From NCBI GenBank assembly GCA_002422745.1, contig DITH01000066.1, positions 1 through 7,760 on the forward strand: a stretch of 7,760 nt of DNA. Reading direction: 5' to 3'. The notes under the pieces are model-generated. The model worked only from the letters and a program-made list of their open reading frames with translations, was not told where the DNA came from and ran no database searches. Shown here in pieces: positions 4,997 to 7,760 of this stretch. The DNA is from Alphaproteobacteria bacterium UBA6189. GTDB lineage: Bacteria > Pseudomonadota > Alphaproteobacteria > Rickettsiales > UBA3002. Numbering within the stretch: the first letter of the stretch is position 1; each line of letters opens with the position of its first letter. The position numbers and the translations under genes were made by a program.

Positions 4997-6049
4997 TTAC
5001 GCCTGACCGATGCCCACACCGGCTTTAATACTGCGCACTGCACCGAATGCGAGTTGCTGTGCTTTATCGCCCAGCTCCGCCAGATCGACTTCTTTCGGCA
5101 TCGCGAGATTCAGTTTCGGCACCTCGATCCCGGCGAAGAAATGCTTTCCTTCGTCTTTATCGGGCACACCGGCAGGCTTAGGCTTGGCAGGTGCGGTGGG
5201 CTTAGTCGGGGTTTTTTCTTCCTGCTGCGAAGCATTACCCGTCGATGGATTCGGACGCGGCGGCGATGCCGTTTGGTTGTGGGCGATATGTACTTGCTCA
5301 CCATCGAGCTGCGCCCCGCGCGACATCGAAGACATTTCAATCAATGGCACGATGGAATCTTTGCCTTTACGCTGTTCGTAATGCAAATGAATGCCGGTTG
5401 AACCGCCCGTACTGCCCATCTCGCCAATAACCTGGCCTTGCAATACCGAGGTATTGGCCACGGGCATATTCTTGCCCGACATATGCGCGTAAAGGCTGTA
5501 GGTGCCATCATCATGGCCGACAATCACGGTACGACCATACCCGCGCAGCCAACCGGAATAGAGCACCACCCCATCGGCACTGGCAAGAATATCGGGGGTG
5601 GCCTCGTTCCCATCTGCTGGGGTAATATCGATCCCGTGATGCATGCGTTTGCCACCATGGACCGGATGTTTTTCACGCATGTGGCGGTCATCGCCTACCT
5701 TTGCACTTCCACGGACGGGACTGCTATGCGTGACGGTACCGCCTGTATGCTCGCGTTGATTTTCTGCCCAACTGCGGGCGGCGGCAGTTGTTGCCCGAAT
5801 GCCGTTAAATAAGAGCGCGCCACCCGATTGCTGGCCTTGCGAAGAGACTTCAGGATCGGTTTGTTGACGATTATCGCCGTCACCTCCACCAAGGCCCGAG
5901 AACACATCCATCAGGAATTGGAAAAATCCCTGTATCGCCGCCCATATTTGCGCTCCAAAGCCTTTGGTCTGTTCAGCCGCAGCGGCTTGCTGTGCTGCAA
6001 CCTCCTGGCGGGCTTGCGCTTCCAATCGCTGTTGTGCTTGTTCACTCAT
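4997..6049 (-). CDS. M23-family (LytM/peptidoglycan endopeptidase-like) metallopeptidase
   Basis: A 350-residue protein whose central part is an M23 zinc-peptidase domain (about 108-240). The zinc-site motif HHGID gives H137 and D141, the active-site motif YAHM gives H189, and HLH gives H221 and H223, so the full metal and catalytic set is present; typical M23 enzymes cut peptide cross-bridges of peptidoglycan. The N-terminus is unusual: an Ala/Gln/Glu-rich helix (1-28) and a hydrophobic, amphipathic segment (31-52, FGAQIWAAIQGFFQFLMDVF) instead of a cleavable signal peptide, then a Gly/Asp/Gln-rich linker. After the peptidase come a Pro/Lys/Thr-rich spacer (about 260-300) and a conserved-looking tail (305-350). 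The ATG at 6049 has only a weak ribosome-binding site (GGA). It lies 71 bases after the alkA-like gene and 68 before purB, same strand. How it leaves the cytoplasm is unclear. Confidence 0.88.
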   Translation of the reverse strand: MSEQAQQRLEAQARQEVAAQQAAAAEQTKGFGAQIWAAIQGFFQFLMDVFSGLGGGDGDNRQQTDPEVSSQGQQSGGALLFNGIRATTAAARSWAENQREHTGGTVTHSSPVRGSAKVGDDRHMREKHPVHGGKRMHHGIDITPADGNEATPDILASADGVVLYSGWLRGYGRTVIVGHDDGTYSLYAHMSGKNMPVANTSVLQGQVIGEMGSTGGSTGIHLHYEQRKGKDSIVPLIEMSSMSRGAQLDGEQVHIAHNQTASPPRPNPSTGNASQQEEKTPTKPTAPAKPKPAGVPDKDEGKHFFAGIEVPKLNLAMPKEVDLAELGDKAQQLAFGAVRSIKAGVGIGQA

Positions 6050-6120
6050 AAATCCATCTTACCATCCGCGTATGACGGTTTGATGACAAAACCCCGTTAA
6101 AAGGCTGATATTCACAGGAC

Positions 6121-6753
6121 TTAATACGCCACCGGCACGGGGTCGAGCGCCCGCCAGAGATACCAGGTCGCGACCGAACGATAGGGCGCCCAACGCCCTG
6201 AGAAAGATAGATATTCTTTCGGCTTCAAGCGCTTGCCATCGGTATAATGCAGGTCGATGGCCTTCAATAGGCCGAGATCCTTCACCGGAAACACATCCGG
6301 CCGGTTCAGATGAAAGATCAGGAACATTTCCGCCGTCCAGCTGCCGATGCCCTTAATGGCGGTAAGTTGCTGGATTATTTCGTCATCCGTGAATTGCTCC
6401 CAATAGATCGCCCGCTCCGCAGGGTCCTGAATGTGATGGGCGATAAAAAACCGTGCGACGTTTTTGGCATAGAGCACTTTTTGCTGGCTTAGCCCCAGCT
6501 TCTTCAGGGTGGCATCGCGCTTGCGCAGCAAGTTCTCCGGCGTCAGCGGCTTTACCGCTTTTTCCAGCCGCGCCCAGATCGCATCCGCCGCCTTGACCGA
6601 AATCTGTTGCCCGACCACGGCCCGCAGGAGGGTGAAAAAACCATCCGGCCGCGGCTGGAGTGATTCCCCATGGTAACGCGCGATCAGTTCCGCCATCACC
6701 GGGCAGGCGTCCGACAGGTGAGTGGTGGCCTTTAGCCAATAATCCGGTTGCAT
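6121..6753 (-). CDS. DNA-3-methyladenine glycosylase II-type (AlkA family) HhH-GPD glycosylase
   Basis: A 210-residue base-excision repair enzyme that removes alkylated purines from DNA. It carries the HhH-GPD core: FTLLRAVVGQQISVKAADAIW (40-60), the helix-hairpin-helix LTAIKGIGSWTAEMFLIF (130-147), and the following PVKDLGLLKAI segment with the catalytic aspartate D159. The C-terminal GRWAPYRSVATWYLWR (186-201) is typical of AlkA-like proteins. It lacks the N-terminal beta domain of E. coli AlkA (282 residues), so it belongs to the short form frequent in alphaproteobacteria. The ATG at 6753 has only a weak AGAAAG upstream, but the resulting N-terminus fits the family. It diverges from fumC across a 105-base gap containing a REP-like palindrome. 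An adaptive-response (Ada) binding site was not recognised. Confidence 0.93.
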   Translation of the reverse strand: MQPDYWLKATTHLSDACPVMAELIARYHGESLQPRPDGFFTLLRAVVGQQISVKAADAIWARLEKAVKPLTPENLLRKRDATLKKLGLSQQKVLYAKNVARFFIAHHIQDPAERAIYWEQFTDDEIIQQLTAIKGIGSWTAEMFLIFHLNRPDVFPVKDLGLLKAIDLHYTDGKRLKPKEYLSFSGRWAPYRSVATWYLWRALDPVPVAY

Positions 6754-6794
6754 CGCGCGCGATTCTTTCTATGAACAAATCTCATTCTTCACCT

Positions 6795-6840
6795 TTGTCA
6801 TTCCTGCGAACGCGGGAATCTCCTGCCGAAGGAATGACAA
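6795..6840. repeat. REP-like palindromic repeat
   Basis: The outer arms TTGTCATTCCT (6795-6805) and AGGAATGACAA (6830-6840) are an exact 11-bp inverted repeat. Nested inside the left half is a second hairpin, ATTCCTGC/GCGGGAAT (6800-6807 with 6812-6819, one G-T pair) with loop GAAC. The core GTCATTCCTGCGAACGCGGG is the widespread proteobacterial dispersed repeat of the GTCATTCCCGCG...GCGGGAATC type, whose chance translation gives the familiar FLR.QEIPAFAGMT peptide. It lies between the divergent alkA-like and fumC genes and ends 18 bases before the fumC start. Only one copy is in the window; repetition elsewhere in the genome is inferred from recognition of the family. Confidence 0.75.
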
Positions 6841-6858
6841 GCTTCTGGGATAGTATAT

Positions 6859-7760
6859 ATGGCCGCGAACAAGAAAATCAAAACCCCCACCCGCACAGAA
6901 ACCGATAGTTTCGGGCCAATCGATGTGCCGTCGGACATGTACTGGGGGGCGCAGACCGCCCGTTCGATGATGAATTTCAACATTGGCGGCGAGACCATGC
7001 CCAAGCCACTCATCCGCGCCCTTGGCATCCTCAAACGCGCCGCGGCCACCGTGAATATGGAACTCGGCGTGCTCGATACGAAACTGGGCAACGCCATGGT
7101 AAAAGCCGCCACCGAAGTGATGGACGGCACACTCGATGCGCAATTTCCCCTCGTCGTCTGGCAAACGGGCTCAGGCACGCAAACCAACATGAACAGCAAC
7201 GAGGTGATCTCGAACCGCGCGATCGAGCTGCTGGGCGGCACGATGGGCAGCAAGAAGCCGGTGCACCCGAACGACCATGTGAATATGGGGCAATCGAGCA
7301 ACGATTCCTTCCCTACGGCGATGCATATTGCTGCGGTTGAGCAGGTGCATCACGCGCTGCTGCCGGCATTGAGCAAATTGCAAAAGGCGCTGGCGAAGAA
7401 AGCCAAGCAGTTCGATAGTATTGTGAAAATCGGCCGCACCCATTTGCAGGACGCCACCCCCCTCACCCTTGGTCAGGAATTCTCGGGCTACGCCACGCAG
7501 ATGGAGTATGGTATCGAGCGGGTAAAAAATTGCCTGCCACGCCTGTATATGCTGGCACAAGGCGGGACAGCGGTGGGCACGGGCCTCAACAGCAAGGCCG
7601 GCTTCGATAAAAAATTCGCCGCCGAAGTGAAGAAAATCACGAAGCTGCCGTTTGTGACTGCCCCCAATAAGTTCGAGGCACTGGCTGCACATGACGCACT
7701 GGTCGAGCTCTCGGGCGCGCTGAACGTGCTTGCCGTGTCGCTGATGAAAATCGCCAACGA
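6859..7760 (+). CDS. fumC: Class II fumarate hydratase, N-terminal 300 residues
   Basis: The gene is cut by the right edge after 300 codons. Class II fumarase is the iron-independent homotetrameric enzyme that interconverts fumarate and L-malate in the TCA cycle. Landmarks: [23 protein letters not shown] (11-33), SGTQTNMN (105-112) and SSND (146-149) of the substrate pocket, [12 protein letters not shown] (192-203) with the catalytic His (H195, matching H188 of E. coli FumC), and [10 protein letters not shown] (235-244). The GSSxMPxKxN signature with the mobile-loop serine would lie beyond the window. It is FumC rather than PurB, AspA or ArgH from the DSFGPI and QTGSGTQTN segments; AspA is the closest alternative. 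The ATG at 6859 is the only reasonable start; a weak GGGA lies eight bases ahead. The REP-like palindrome occupies most of the plausible promoter or leader region, and no convincing promoter was found. Confidence 0.97.
   Translation, partial: MAANKKIKTPTRTETDSFGPIDVPSDMYWGAQTARSMMNFNIGGETMPKPLIRALGILKRAAATVNMELGVLDTKLGNAMVKAATEVMDGTLDAQFPLVVWQTGSGTQTNMNSNEVISNRAIELLGGTMGSKKPVHPNDHVNMGQSSNDSFPTAMHIAAVEQVHHALLPALSKLQKALAKKAKQFDSIVKIGRTHLQDATPLTLGQEFSGYATQMEYGIERVKNCLPRLYMLAQGGTAVGTGLNSKAGFDKKFAAEVKKITKLPFVTAPNKFEALAAHDALVELSGALNVLAVSLMKIAN

Noticed and set aside
4980..4999. Possible terminator for the M23 gene from the T5 run after its stop
   Set aside because: The only stem available before the T-run is very short and imperfect.
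4066..5006. Several plus-strand frames of 60-125 residues opposite purB
   Set aside because: They are shadows of the purB reading frame with no family resemblance or ribosome-binding sites.
6769..7301. Minus-strand frames beginning inside fumC and ending near the REP-like repeat
   Set aside because: They are antisense to fumC, and the FLRQEIPAFAGMT-type peptide is the chance translation of the dispersed repeat.
3621..7760. A fumarate-linked gene cluster of purB and fumC
   Set aside because: The two genes are on opposite strands with unrelated genes between them; shared fumarate chemistry alone does not support a functional unit.

Overview
The window looks like a stretch of chromosome from an alphaproteobacterium of moderately high GC. 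The evidence is protein style: a PurB beginning MIPRYSRPEM, a YcaD-type MFS carrier with an ESWLN motif, a HIT protein with a QLHVH triad, a poly(3-hydroxybutyrate)-type dehydrogenase, and a tRNA with CAU anticodon whose CCA end is encoded. The genus cannot be told. Gene density is high, gaps are short (about 40 to 105 bases), and no stretch over 300 bases lacks a gene.

Layout: (1) 1-289, minus, 5' part of a 3-hydroxybutyrate dehydrogenase of the SDR family, divergent from (2) 361-909, plus, a three-helix DUF421/YetF-like membrane protein. (3) 906-2159, minus, a YcaD-like MFS transporter, meeting (2) tail to tail with both stop codons in one CTAG. (4) 2234-2308, minus, a tRNA gene with CAU anticodon, with its own promoter at 2331-2358. 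(5) 2355-2774, minus, a HIT-domain protein, divergent from (6) 2848-3351, plus, a VUT/YhhQ-type membrane protein (putative queuosine-precursor transporter). (7) 3348-3530, minus, a 60-residue unknown protein sharing a TTAA double stop with (6). (8) 3621-4928, minus, purB. (9) 4997-6049, minus, an M23-family metallopeptidase-like protein without a recognisable signal peptide. (10) 6121-6753, minus, an AlkA-type 3-methyladenine DNA glycosylase. (11) 6859-7760, plus, the first 300 codons of a class II fumarase, divergent from (10), with a REP-like palindrome between them.

The genes are mostly housekeeping (purine synthesis, TCA cycle, base-excision repair, tRNA) mixed with small membrane transporters. 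They do not form one pathway. PurB releases fumarate and FumC hydrates it, but they lie on opposite strands about 1.9 kb apart, so this is probably chance. I found no CRISPR array, prophage, insertion sequence, toxin-antitoxin pair or defence cluster, and I do not see a convincing undescribed system. The items most worth a second look are the M23 protein with its odd N-terminus, the 60-residue ORF with a very strong ribosome-binding site directly behind an inverted repeat, a hairpin that would bury the MFS ribosome-binding site, a perfect 10-bp stem after purB without a U-tract, and the REP-like palindrome just in front of fumC.
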